From an uncultured Bacteroidota bacterium (lineage in GTDB: Bacteria > Bacteroidota > Bacteroidia > Chitinophagales > Saprospiraceae): DNA of 64,000 bases. The number at the start of each line of letters is the position of its first letter. Positions within the stretch are counted from its first letter, which is position 1. A program made the position numbers and the translations under genes. This document shows positions 44,837 through 54,400 of the stretch, piece after piece. A model generated the notes under the pieces. It saw nothing but the letters and a program-made list of their open reading frames with translations. It made no database searches and was not told the DNA's origin. The stretch is from the NCBI GenBank assembly GCA_937872515.1, contig CALMSX010000116.1, positions 1-64,000 of the forward strand, written 5' to 3'.

Positions 44837-45714
44837 ACATCGTGTACAACCGTAAGCCTCAGGTGTTTTCTGTAAGCAGTAGGACTCATGCCGGTGGTTG
44901 CCCTGAAACAGGCATTGAAGTGAGAAAAATTGTTAAACCCCGCCTCAAAACAGATGTCCGTAATGGGACTCGTAGTTTCAGCTAATAGTTTACAGGCATG
45001 GGTGATTCTGAAATCATTGAGGAAGGCTACAAAAGTTTTACCCGTATTTTTTTTAAAGAACCTGCAAAACGAAGGCACTGTCATGTTGATCAGGGCTGCA
45101 ACACTTTCCAGTCTGATTTCGTTGTGAAACTCTTTGCGGATAAAAGAAAAAACTTCATCTAACTGAGTGGCCCTCTGTGGAGTTGTTTCGAGCACTACTC
45201 CCGCGGCATTGAGTAAGTCTACCTCCCGCGATTGAGAGAGCAGGTATAAAATCTTAAACAGTTCGGTTAGTTTTTCAAAATTGTTCATATAAAACAAACT
45301 TTCCAGTCGCTGGCCGACCTCAGTTTTGGTATTACCGAAAAAGGAAAGTCCCGACCTGGATTTTTCAAAAAGTCGACCGATTGGAGAGAGTTCGATTTTA
45401 TCAAAGATGCCGGTTCCCATAAAGTCTTCCCTGAATTGAACGATGATTTCTTTTTTGGTACCTGAAAAGCGATCCGTAAAACCAAAATGAGGCAGGTTGG
45501 GACCCACCATGATGAGGTCTCCATTGGAATATTGAGAAATGTGGTTGCCTATGTGGCGCTTGCCGCTGCCATTTTCAATAAAAACGAGTTCAATTTCGGG
45601 ATGAAAATGCCATTTTGGGGCTATGTTTTCTTTTATGCCCGATTCAAATTTTCTCAAGGCAAAGGAATTGCCATAAGATGGCTCAATTCGTTCCAGTTCA
45701 GGATGTTGATTCAT
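44833..45714 (-). CDS. AraC-family transcriptional regulator
   Basis: 293 aa: an N-terminal cupin sensor (KWHFHPEIELVFIENGSGKRH ... NGDLIMVGPNLPHFGF) and a C-terminal double helix-turn-helix (ALINMTVPSFCRFFKKNTGKTF; ITDICFEAGFNNFSHFNACFR, TGMSPTAYRK). Similar regulators respond to sugars. It stands alone; its targets cannot be inferred. Divergent from a small secreted protein gene. Confidence 0.93.
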   Translation of the reverse strand: MNQHPELERIEPSYGNSFALRKFESGIKENIAPKWHFHPEIELVFIENGSGKRHIGNHISQYSNGDLIMVGPNLPHFGFTDRFSGTKKEIIVQFREDFMGTGIFDKIELSPIGRLFEKSRSGLSFFGNTKTEVGQRLESLFYMNNFEKLTELFKILYLLSQSREVDLLNAAGVVLETTPQRATQLDEVFSFIRKEFHNEIRLESVAALINMTVPSFCRFFKKNTGKTFVAFLNDFRITHACKLLAETTSPITDICFEAGFNNFSHFNACFRATTGMSPTAYRKHLRLTVVHDV

Positions 45715-45846
45715 GACAGAATATTATATGGCAGTTAAAACAAAGATTGCACAAAATTAACAAATAATTTTGAAATAATTGGATAGAAGGTTAAAATACC
45801 ACATATAATGGGAAATATCAATGTAGTGTTGCTGCTTTAACCTACA

Positions 45847-45855
45847 TATCTTTGC
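45847..45855 (+). promoter_or_regulatory. -7 box of the 45893 gene
   Basis: TATCTTTGC, a perfect TAnnTTTGC match; leader about 35 bases. Confidence 0.6.
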
Positions 45856-45892
45856 ACCAGAGATTATTACAAAACTTAAATTTTTTTAAATC

Positions 45893-46468
45893 ATGAGAAT
45901 TAACGCAATCACAATTGCCATTACAATGGTATTGGCTACAGTTTCACTTGCGGCAAAAACCCCAACATTTTTGAAAAGTAACGACAGTCGTTCGATCATT
46001 CTGCACCTCAATGCATGGAAATCTGACAAGATTGTAGTTTCTATCAAGGACATGGCCGGTGTTACCGTCTTTTCTGAAAAAATTCAGAATCCTACTGGAA
46101 ACCGCAAATACGATTTGTCAGGACTTGCCCAGGGCCAATATGGTTTTGTGGTAGAAGATGGCTTAAAACTGGCTGAACAGACCCTGGTAATTACCAACGA
46201 GGGAGTTGTAGTCAACCCATCAACTGCTGAGACTTTCAGACCGGTATTTAAAACAGATGCCAATATTTGGAAGGTACAGGGTCTGGCGTTGAACCAAACC
46301 ACGGAAGTAGCCATTTTTGATGAAAACGGCAACAAGGTTTTTAATGAAAAAATTGAAAAACCGGTAGTTGAAAGAGCCTATGATGTGTCAAGACTTGACA
46401 AAGGCAATTACACTATAGAATATTCCAACGGCAATGATACGTTTACGCATCGTGCCATCAAGAAATAA
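45893..46468 (+). CDS. Small secreted protein with two sorting-domain-like repeats
   Basis: 191 aa with signal peptide MRINAITIAITMVLATVSLAAK. The mature protein has two related beta modules (about 50-105 and 125-190), each with a pattern like VVSIKDMAGVTVFSEKI ... YDLSGLAQGQYGFVV and TEVAIFDENGNKVFNEKI ... YDVSRLDKGNYTIEY. These resemble the T9SS type A sorting-domain fold, here without cargo. Function unknown; has its own promoter and terminator. Confidence 0.7.
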   Translation: MRINAITIAITMVLATVSLAAKTPTFLKSNDSRSIILHLNAWKSDKIVVSIKDMAGVTVFSEKIQNPTGNRKYDLSGLAQGQYGFVVEDGLKLAEQTLVITNEGVVVNPSTAETFRPVFKTDANIWKVQGLALNQTTEVAIFDENGNKVFNEKIEKPVVERAYDVSRLDKGNYTIEYSNGNDTFTHRAIKK

Positions 46469-46492
46469 TGTGGCTTTAACGATTTGAATTTC

Positions 46493-46525
46493 AAAGCCCT
46501 GCTGAAAAGTCAGCCAGGGCTTTTG
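46493..46525. terminator. Bidirectional terminator between 45893 gene and tetR
   Basis: AAAGCCCTG-CTGA, short loop, TCAG-CCAGGGCTTTT: a stem of about 13 pairs with A and T flanks on the two sides, suitable for both convergent genes. Confidence 0.85.
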
Positions 46526-46530
46526 ATTTT

Positions 46531-47121
46531 TTAGCCCTTATCCAAACCCTCAAAAAGCAGGTTCAGAATGGTCTTTTTGACCGCCGATCTTTCTTCTTCT
46601 GTGTACTTCCTTTTGGTGTGGTGGATCCACCGCACGCTGGATATCAGGGTATTCATGATCACTGTTGGATCGCCCGCCCTGATGTTTCCTTCATTGATAC
46701 AATCCTGAATCACTGCCTGCCATTTGTTTTCATACATTTTTCTGTCGAGCAAAAACTTTTCTATCCTTTCTGCGGGTAGGTTTTTCCACTCATCACTAAA
46801 AACGGTACTGGAAGTAGGATCCAAAAAAGCATTGTCGATGTGGAAAGACAAGATCTGTTTTAGTTGCTCTTTTCGCGGTATGCCGGCTTGGTCCATTATA
46901 TTGGTTAAAGCAGCATCGTATCGCTCCGCACAGGCATCGCACAACAAAACCAGGATGTCTTCTTTGGATTTTATATGGGAATACAGACTGGATGCTTCAA
47001 TGCCTACAGCTGCCGCAATGTCGCGCACTGAGGTGGATTTAAACCCCCTCTCCAAAAAGAGCCGGGCTGCCTGCTCAAGGATTTCTGCCTTCCTGAATAC
47101 CTTGGTTTTTACATCTGTCAC
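46531..47121 (-). CDS. TetR-family regulator, PaaR-like by context
   Basis: 196 aa. The N-terminal helix-turn-helix reads ILEQAARLFLERGFKSTSVR and IAAAVGIEASSLYSHIKSKE. The C-terminal part is a ligand/dimer domain of the size seen in acyl-CoA-responsive regulators. It overlaps the paaE stop by 4 bp. TetR/PaaR repressors of the phenylacetate pathway respond to phenylacetyl-CoA; the neighbour and the shared operator-like sites at paaA and paaE support that role, which is inferred. Confidence 0.85.
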   Translation of the reverse strand: MTDVKTKVFRKAEILEQAARLFLERGFKSTSVRDIAAAVGIEASSLYSHIKSKEDILVLLCDACAERYDAALTNIMDQAGIPRKEQLKQILSFHIDNAFLDPTSSTVFSDEWKNLPAERIEKFLLDRKMYENKWQAVIQDCINEGNIRAGDPTVIMNTLISSVRWIHHTKRKYTEEERSAVKKTILNLLFEGLDKG

Positions 47122-48185
47122 TTGTCAAAATTGATGTAGACAAACTTACTTTTAGGACGGGATTGGCAGGTAAGTACATATCCGGCTTCAACTTCATCGG
47201 GTTCCAGTGCATAATTAACCGCCATGCTCACCTCTCCTTCATCACAATGGGCCTTACACGTACTGCATACCCCACCTTTGCAGGCAAAGGGCAGGTCGGC
47301 ACCATTTTTAAGGGCAGCGTCCAGGATGTTGGTTTCTTTTCCGGTGTAATCAAATTCAAATTCAAGGCCATCCAACTTCATCCTGATTTTAGCCTCGGCA
47401 TTCACCTTTTCTTCCTGTTGTGCCCTCGCAGTGGTCATGCCCGCTGTGGTAAACAGTTCAAAATGCAGGTGTTTACTGTCTACTCCCATCTGGGTCAGAC
47501 AGTCTTTTACTTCAAAGACCATCTCTGCGGGCCCACATAAAAAGTATTGACTCTGCCCTGGATATCGATTGAGTTTCTCTTCAAATAAAACGCATTTTTC
47601 TGCATTGATCCTCCCACAAAACAAAGGACTATCCTGGGCCTCCTGGGAGAGAATGTGGTGCAGCGAAAACCTGCCCATGTATTGATTTTTTAAGCCCTCC
47701 AGTACTTCTCTGAATATGATGCTATCGCTATGTTTATTGCCATAATAAAGACTCACCGCTGCTTCGGCTTGGTGGGCCAAAACAGATCGAATCATCGACA
47801 TACATGGCGTAATTCCACTACCTGCCGCATAAAAAACGTAGTTGTTGGTATTTTCTGTTGATTGGGGTAGGGTGAATCCGCCGGTGGGAGGCATTACCTC
47901 TAAAACATCACCCACCTTGAGATCGTCATTGACGTAAGAAGAAAATACGCCTCCTGGAATTTTTTTAACCGCTACACTCAACAAGACATCTTCCGGTAGG
48001 GTACAGATGGAGTAGGATCTTCTTACTTCTTCACCCCCCAACCGGGCCTTAAAGGTCAGGTATTGACCGGGTGAAAATTCAAAATCTTTTGTTAAATCGG
48101 CCGGAATTTTAAAATCCAACCGCACACAATCTGCAGTTTCTGCGTTTATCCCAAAAACGGGTAATTTAAAAAATGTAGTGCTCAT
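47118..48185 (-). CDS. paaE: Phenylacetyl-CoA epoxidase reductase subunit PaaE-like
   Basis: About 355 aa from MSTTFFKLPVFGINAETADC. Three domains: FAD-binding beta barrel (FSPGQYLTFK, EVRRSYSIC), NAD(P)H-binding domain (YAAGSGITPCMSMIRSVL, YFLCGPAEMVF), and a C-terminal plant-type [2Fe-2S] ferredoxin (CKGGVCSTC plus Cys in LTCQSRP). This order is that of PaaE, which feeds electrons from NADPH to PaaA. It is 25 kb from paaABC but shares an operator-like motif. Another phenylacetate-type reductase remains possible. Confidence 0.85.
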   Translation of the reverse strand: MSTTFFKLPVFGINAETADCVRLDFKIPADLTKDFEFSPGQYLTFKARLGGEEVRRSYSICTLPEDVLLSVAVKKIPGGVFSSYVNDDLKVGDVLEVMPPTGGFTLPQSTENTNNYVFYAAGSGITPCMSMIRSVLAHQAEAAVSLYYGNKHSDSIIFREVLEGLKNQYMGRFSLHHILSQEAQDSPLFCGRINAEKCVLFEEKLNRYPGQSQYFLCGPAEMVFEVKDCLTQMGVDSKHLHFELFTTAGMTTARAQQEEKVNAEAKIRMKLDGLEFEFDYTGKETNILDAALKNGADLPFACKGGVCSTCKAHCDEGEVSMAVNYALEPDEVEAGYVLTCQSRPKSKFVYINFDK

Positions 48186-48188
48186 GCC

Positions 48189-48214
48189 TAACGAATGTTC
48201 GTACGGCAAAGGTA
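48189..48214 (-). promoter_or_regulatory. paaE promoter with operator-like palindrome
   Basis: TACCTTTGC on the minus strand at 48206-48214; predicted start near 48203. Immediately downstream is the inverted repeat ACGAA-TG-TTCGT at 48191-48202. The 12-mer AACGAATGTTCG (48190-48201) differs by one base from the 12-mer at 20177-20188 before paaA. A repressor bound here would cover the transcription start. Confidence 0.6.
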
Positions 48215-48260
48215 AGGAAATGCTTTGAGTTACCCCCTATTCACCCGCAAAAGCTACGCT

Positions 48261-49529
48261 ATGGAAATGACAGAAGAATGGATTTACTTTTTCTGGAACA
48301 CCCGGAATTTTAACCACAAAAACCTCAGTACTGTTGACGCCCAGTCGATTGAAATCCTCCAATATGGCATCCGAAACCGGGCATCAGGACCAGATTTTAT
48401 CCATGCTGCCATCCGGCTGGATGAACTGAGCTGGCATGGCAACATTGAAATGCACGTGCTGACCAGCGACTGGCACAAACACGGACACCAGAAAGACGAG
48501 GCTTACGACAACGTGATCCTGCATGTGGTCTGGAAACACGATTGGGATCCCACCGGTGGCAGAGTGCCCATTTTGGAATTGTGTGAGCTGGTGGATGCCA
48601 GTTTGCTGGCAAGGTGCGCTAAAATAACATCAACCCCGGCATGGCTGCCCTGTGAATCTTTGTTGAACGAGGAGGCTTTTTCGCGTTTTGCCCTCTGGAA
48701 AGACAGCCTTGTCACTGCCAGGCTGGATAGGAGGTGGGATGAATTTGTGAAATCAACTTCTGGTCCAGACCTGGATTGGGATGGCCAAATGTACAAGCTG
48801 CTTTGCATGTACCTCATGGGTCGGGAAAATAAGGCGTGTGGAGAACAGCTTACCATGCGGCTTCCCTTGTCCTTGATTGAAAGAAATCGCCATCAACCCC
48901 TGGCAGTTTTGAGCATGGTTCTGGGTGTAAGTGATATCCTGCAAGATGTGCCCGACCCCGATTTTCGGGACTATTTACAGGGAGAATTTCGTTTTTATGA
49001 GCAAAAATATGGTCTCACTACCATAAAAAGAGCAGCCTGGAGGCGATTTGGGATGCGGGCAGCCGGAATGCCGGTCCGACGTCTGGCACAGTTGGCAGCC
49101 TTGCTGAGTGCCAGGTCGAGATTTCAAAGTGAGGTGACCCATTGCAGAAGTGTTGCCCAACTTTACAAAATACTGGATGTAGGGCTGCCAGAAGATAAAA
49201 GATGGCAAAAGTTGTTGCTAGCTAGCAACCTGTTTACGAATGATACCCGGGAAATGATCGTTTTAAATGTGTTTTTACCCCTGTGGTTTAGTTATGCCAA
49301 TACCCAAAACCCGACGGCAAAGGATCAGCTCATTTTTGATATTTTCCAGGCATTGCCGGCGGAAAAAAATCAGATTTGCGCCCAATTTGCCAAAAAGGGC
49401 TTTGAAGTGAAGACGGCGCTGGACACTCAGGCCTTGCTGGAACTGAGGAGTCAGTATTGTATCCGCAAAAGATGTGCTTCCTGCTCCATAGGTCAATATA
49501 TTTTCACAAATAGCAAAGAATTTTTTTAA
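48261..49529 (+). CDS. DUF2851 family protein
   Basis: About 422 aa from the ATG before EMTEEWIYFFWNT; the frame can be extended with a TTG at 48225, which is less likely. Family features: NRASGPDFIHAAIRLDELSW, GNIEMHVLTSDWHKHGHQKD, VILHVVWKHDWD and the C-terminal Cys-rich RKRCASCSIG. The family is almost confined to Bacteroidota; the HGNIExH-type pattern hints at a metal-dependent nuclease-like fold but the function is unknown. Divergent from paaE. Confidence 0.85.
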   Translation: MEMTEEWIYFFWNTRNFNHKNLSTVDAQSIEILQYGIRNRASGPDFIHAAIRLDELSWHGNIEMHVLTSDWHKHGHQKDEAYDNVILHVVWKHDWDPTGGRVPILELCELVDASLLARCAKITSTPAWLPCESLLNEEAFSRFALWKDSLVTARLDRRWDEFVKSTSGPDLDWDGQMYKLLCMYLMGRENKACGEQLTMRLPLSLIERNRHQPLAVLSMVLGVSDILQDVPDPDFRDYLQGEFRFYEQKYGLTTIKRAAWRRFGMRAAGMPVRRLAQLAALLSARSRFQSEVTHCRSVAQLYKILDVGLPEDKRWQKLLLASNLFTNDTREMIVLNVFLPLWFSYANTQNPTAKDQLIFDIFQALPAEKNQICAQFAKKGFEVKTALDTQALLELRSQYCIRKRCASCSIGQYIFTNSKEFF

Positions 49530-49558
49530 TCAGCATTAGGAAAATTAAAATTTAGATT

Positions 49559-49567
49559 TATCTTTGC
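49559..49567 (+). promoter_or_regulatory. -7 box of the tRNA-Val gene
   Basis: TATCTTTGC, a perfect match, 47 bases before the tRNA, leaving a 5' leader of about 44 bases. Confidence 0.55.
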
Positions 49568-49614
49568 AGTCGCTTTTAAAAACTTGGTTGGAAGCAGCCG
49601 GTTAGCGACAATCG

Positions 49615-49689
49615 GGGAGGTTAGCTCAGCTGGTTCAGAGCACCTGCCTTACAAGCAGGGGGTCACTGGTTCGAATCCAGTACTTCCCA
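49615..49689 (+). tRNA. tRNA-Val (anticodon TAC)
   Basis: Complete cloverleaf: acceptor GGGAGGT/ACTTCCC with one G-U pair, D-arm GCTCAG...GAGC, anticodon stem CCTGC/GCAGG with loop CTTACAA (anticodon TAC at 49650-49652), T-arm ACTGG-TTCGAAT-CCAGT. Discriminator A; CCA is not encoded (CCC follows). 75 nt. It reads GTA and, by wobble, other Val codons. Confidence 0.97.
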
Positions 49690-49694
49690 CCCGG

Positions 49695-49727
49695 AAGGGG
49701 ATACAAAATATTTGTGTCCCCTTTTTT
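49695..49727 (+). terminator. Terminator after tRNA-Val
   Basis: AAGGGGATACAAA, loop ATA, TTTGTGTCCCCTT, then six T. A 13-bp stem with one G-T pair, starting six bases after the tRNA. Confidence 0.9.
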
Positions 49728-49784
49728 AATTCATGGTCCGGCCTTGTCAGATAAAATTGGGAAACCGGACACAAACCCACACAA

Positions 49785-50693
49785 ATGAGCTTACTCACTG
49801 TTGGAACAGTAGCCTTTGATACCATTGAGACTCCCTTTGGAAAGGCTGAAAACGTCATAGGCGGGGCTTGTACTTACATCAGTTATGCCGCATCTTATTT
49901 TACCAAAGACATCTACCTTTCTGCTATTGTAGGCGGAGATTTTCCAACTGCGGAAATCGACGCCCTTAAAGCCAGGGGTGTGAATATGGAAGGTCTGGAA
50001 GTAGTTGAAAACGGGAAATCTTTTTTCTGGGCGGGCCGATATCACCAAAACATGAACAACAGGGACACCCTGACCACAGATTTGAATGTTTTGGCCGATT
50101 TTAACCCTATCTTACCCGAATCCTACAAGTCTTGTAAGTTTGTGATGCTGGGCAATCTCACACCGGCCATCCAGCAAAAAGTGCTGGACCAACTAGACGG
50201 TACTCAACAGTTGATTGCCCTGGACACCATGAATTTCTGGATGGACATAGCCCTGGACGAATTGAAAAAAGTATTGAAAAGGGTAGACCTGCTCACCATC
50301 AATGATGAAGAAGCCAGGCAGTTGAGTGGCGAGCACTCACTGGTGAAGGCAGCTGAAATCATTCACCAAATGGGACCTAAATACCTCGTAATCAAGAAGG
50401 GAGAACATGGAGCCCTGCTTTTTCACGAAGGCAGAATCTTTTATGCACCAGCTCTGCCATTGGCGCAGGTGACCGACCCAACGGGTGCCGGCGATACATT
50501 TGCCGGTGGAATGATGGGTTATTTGGCCAGTACAGGCGACATCAGTTATGAAAATTTGAAAAAATCGATTATTTTTGGTTCCGCGCTGGCATCTTTTTGT
50601 GTTGAAGAGTTTGCCATCAACCGCTTAAAAAATCTGGACAAAGAGGAAATTGAGAACAGGGTTCAACTTTTCCGAGATCTGGTTCATTTTTGA
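49785..50693 (+). CDS. PfkB-family sugar kinase
   Basis: 302 aa. PfkB signature 2, VTDPTGAGDTFAGGMMGYLA, has the catalytic Asp; the N-terminal IGGACTYISYAASYF and GVNMEGLEV regions fit a ribokinase-like fold. LLTINDEEARQLSG and YLVIKKGEHGALLF are typical. The substrate (adenosine, ribose, fructose or other) cannot be told from sequence. Begins 58 bp after the tRNA terminator. Confidence 0.9.
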   Translation: MSLLTVGTVAFDTIETPFGKAENVIGGACTYISYAASYFTKDIYLSAIVGGDFPTAEIDALKARGVNMEGLEVVENGKSFFWAGRYHQNMNNRDTLTTDLNVLADFNPILPESYKSCKFVMLGNLTPAIQQKVLDQLDGTQQLIALDTMNFWMDIALDELKKVLKRVDLLTINDEEARQLSGEHSLVKAAEIIHQMGPKYLVIKKGEHGALLFHEGRIFYAPALPLAQVTDPTGAGDTFAGGMMGYLASTGDISYENLKKSIIFGSALASFCVEEFAINRLKNLDKEEIENRVQLFRDLVHF

Positions 50694-50734
50694 TAAAAAT
50701 AATTAAAAACAACCCTATTATACATTAGTTAAAA

Positions 50735-50766
50735 TTGTAATATATCGAGTAAAATTCTACCTTTGT
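50735..50766 (+). promoter_or_regulatory. ruvA-sprA promoter
   Basis: TTG at 50735-50737, exactly 20 bases, then TACCTTTGT at 50758-50766, a full Bacteroidota promoter. Leader to ruvA about 57 bases. Confidence 0.7.
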
Positions 50767-50825
50767 AATTTGATTCAATTATTTTCCTGAATTGGTTACC
50801 GCCGGTTTGGGATACTTATTTTTAT

Positions 50826-51419
50826 ATGTTTGGATACATCAAAGGCAGGATTACTCACAAAACACCGGCATTCATCTATTTAGATGCAGGTGGCATAGGG
50901 TATCACATCAATATTAGTCTGAGTACTTATGGCAAGCTGGAAGGTTTGGCAGAAGCTACTATTTTCACCCATCTTCATGTTCGCGAAGATGACATGAGTC
51001 TGTATGGCTTTTTTGAAGAAGAAGAGCGTCAGCTCTTTGTTCAGTTGATCTCAGTTTCGGGCATAGGATGCAATACTGCCAGGGTAATTATGTCCTACAT
51101 GACACCCGATGAGCTCCGAAGGGCCATTCTTCACGAAGATGAGTTTACGCTGGGCAAAGTAAAGGGTATTGGTCCAAAAACAGCCAAACGTATCATTCTG
51201 GATTTGAAAGATAAGATAATGAAGTCGGGCCATGCAGAAGTAGGACAATTGCAAGCCAAAGCCGTACCCGGAATCAGAGAAGAAGCCTTGGCTGCTCTTC
51301 TGGCTCTTGGTTTTCCGAAGGCAGGGATGGAAAAACACATTGCCACCGCCCTCTCCAAACATCCCAATACCGAAAGTGTGGAAGATCTGATCAAAAATGT
51401 GTTAAAACAGCTGAATTGA
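50826..51419 (+). CDS. ruvA: Holliday junction DNA helicase subunit RuvA
   Basis: 197 aa. RuvA binds four-way junctions and recruits RuvB. OB-fold N-terminus MFGYIKGRITHKTPAFIYLD, helix-hairpin-helix motifs LISVSGIGCNTARVIMSYM and LGKVKGIGPKTAKRIILDLKD, and a C-terminal RuvB-contact domain (REEALAALLALGFPKAGM). Normal length. Its stop TGA shares a base with the sprA ATG. Confidence 0.97.
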   Translation: MFGYIKGRITHKTPAFIYLDAGGIGYHINISLSTYGKLEGLAEATIFTHLHVREDDMSLYGFFEEEERQLFVQLISVSGIGCNTARVIMSYMTPDELRRAILHEDEFTLGKVKGIGPKTAKRIILDLKDKIMKSGHAEVGQLQAKAVPGIREEALAALLALGFPKAGMEKHIATALSKHPNTESVEDLIKNVLKQLN

Positions 51420-54400
51420 TGAAAAAAGAAGAGTACATGCACACTACAAATCACAAAATCCGGTTAACTAAGTTGAATTTAAACATGAGGACGTTCAGAT
51501 CTGATGCATACATGATCCATAAAATACTTTGTTGCTTTAGTGTTGCTGTTTTTTACCTGGTAGCCGGTCAAATGAAAGGGGCTAACCTGCCAGACCCCTA
51601 TCTGCCAGCCTTTCGATTGACCAAACACAAAATGGCACCAGATACCATTCCCCTCAATGACAGAAAAGGCGATTTTATCTTTGACAAGTCAAAAAACCCT
51701 TTTGACATCAATACAGGCATCATTGAGCAAAAGGTAGAGTACGATGTGGCCACCGGCAAATACATCATTTATGAAAAAATAGGAGACGAATATTACCGCA
51801 CACCCACTTACATGACCTTCGACGAATACCTTGACTGGAAGGCCAAAGAGCAGGAACGCGAATATTTTGCCAATCTGGCCGGCATCCAATCCAATAAAAA
51901 AAGCGGGTCGGGAAAAATTGACCCCATGTCGAGGATTGATATCTCCAAATCTCTGATCGATCGACTTTTTGGGGGCACTGAAGTGAACGTGAAACCCCAG
52001 GGAGGGATAGATTTGACGCTTGGTTTTTTTAGCTACTACCTGACCCGATCCAATTTCGGACAGAGATCACCATGGAACTTTTTAGATCCGGTAGATATAA
52101 AACCCAGGTTGACGGTGGATGGTAACGTAGGTACAAAGCTGAAACTCAACTTCAATTACGACGCCCAGTCGAGCTTTAATTTTGACCAGAAAATCAAATT
52201 GCAGTACGACTCAGAAGCCTTCTCAGAAGATGATATCATTAAAAAAATAGAGGCCGGTAACGTTAGTTTGCCGCTCAAAGGAAACCTCATTCAAGGTGCT
52301 CAGAGCCTGATGGGTATCAAAACCGATCTGCAATTTGGCCACCTACGCATGACCTTGCTGGCATCACAGCAGCAGTCAAAACAAAACAATGTAAAGGTTC
52401 AAAACGGAGCCTCTATCGTTGAATTTGATGATATTACGGCCGATCAGTACGATGAAAACAGGCACTTTTTCCTTTCCCATTACAACAGGGAAACGTATGA
52501 AAGATCTCTCAAAAACCTGCCCCAGGTGTTGACCCCTTTCCGCATTTCACAAATAGAAGTATGGATTTCGGATGATAGACCCGATTATCAACCGGGACAA
52601 ACCTTTATTGCTGCCATTGCTGACCTGGCTGAGCCTAACATCGCAAAATATAACAATCCATCAGGAACCCTCTTTCCTCCCAGTCCTTTTATTTCTGACA
52701 ACCTGAAAGACAGTGAAGGTAAGGTGTTGGCAGAAAACAGGGTCAATGGCTTGTATGCTGAATTGATAAAAAATGATACGATATCCAGTCAGGATAAAAC
52801 CTCAACACTGCTGAGAACTGAATTTGGCATGACCCAGATCAGAGACTTCGAAATATTTAGAGGCAGACTGCTCAATTCCAGTGAATATACCTACCACCCT
52901 CAATTGGGGTACATTTCATTAAACATCAAACTCAGGCCCAATCAGGTATTGGGTGTGGCTTATAAATATTACTACAACGAAAAATGCGATTCTGTATTTA
53001 CGGTTGGTCAGTTGGCCGGACAAAGCCAGGAAACCAGTGAAATCAGAACATCATCTCCCAATCAGAATGAAGATGATGCTTCACCGAGCAAGGTAATGTT
53101 TGTAAAACTGTTGAAATCCAGCAATCAGCAGGTACGCCTTCCCTCCTGGGATCTGATGATGAAAAACGTGTACAACCTGAAAACCAATCAACTCAACAAA
53201 GAAGGATTTCAGTTTGACATCTACTATGAAGATGACTTTAGTGATGGATCTCTAAAAAAATTCATTCCAGAAAGACCAGACGTGCCCTTGCTGAATATTT
53301 TCAACCTGGACACACTCAATAGATTTGGCGATCCACAGTCGGATGGTATATTTGATTACGTTCCTGGTCTGACCGTTCTTGAGAAGTCGGGCAGTATCAT
53401 CTTCCCGGTGCTGGAACCCTTCGGCAGTTCGCTTGACTCCTTATTGAAAGGCATTCCTAACGCCTCCAAATATAAGTATCAGGAGCTGTACGATTCTACA
53501 GTGACCGTAGCCAGGCTAACCCCCGAAAAAAATAAGTTTGTAATGGTAGGCAAGGTCAAGTCTAACTCTACGGGCGAGATCCCCCTGGGCCCCTTTGTTC
53601 CCAGAAACGGGGTAAAGGTAACCGCGGGTACCATTACCCTGATTGAGGGGGTCGACTATGAAATCGATTATTCTTTAGGCAAACTCAGGATCCTCAATCC
53701 AGCCTATCTTGCGCAGGGCACTCCGATCAACGTCAATTACGAAGACCAGTCGGCTTTTTCTTCGCTCAACAAGACCATGCTGGGTATCCGGCTTGACTAT
53801 GATTTCAGTAAAAAGTTTACCATGGGGGCTACCTTTCTTAAATTAAAAGAAAGGCCGTTTACCCAAAAGGTGAACCTGGGCGATGACCCCATCAGCAATA
53901 AAATTTATGGACTTGATTTTAGCTATAGCGACAAGTCGACCTGGATTACGAGAGTGCTGGACAGACTGCCTTTTTACAGCACCAAAGAAGAATCGGCGAT
54001 CAGTCTTTCTGCCGAAGCTGCCTATCTGAAGCCGGGTCACAACAAATACATCAACAGCCAGGCAGATGCCAACGACCAGGGTGGGTTGGTCAATATCGAT
54101 GACTTTGAAGGCTCGGTAAGTGGTTTTACCCTGGGTGGCTTCAATACCAATTCATGGGCCTTGAGCAGCACCCCGCCTGAGTTTAGGGAGGCAGAACTCA
54201 CCAATGATTTGAGGTATGGTGCCAATCGAGCCAAATTATCATGGTACCAGATCGATCAATCGGTCAACCAATCTGAAGCCGACAGGAGCCACCCTTACTC
54301 CAGGCTGGTATTACAGACCGACCTGTTTAAGCGACAGGTGCAAACCGGTATCAACCAGTTATTTACTTTTGACATTAGTTATTATCCTGAAATCAGAGGA

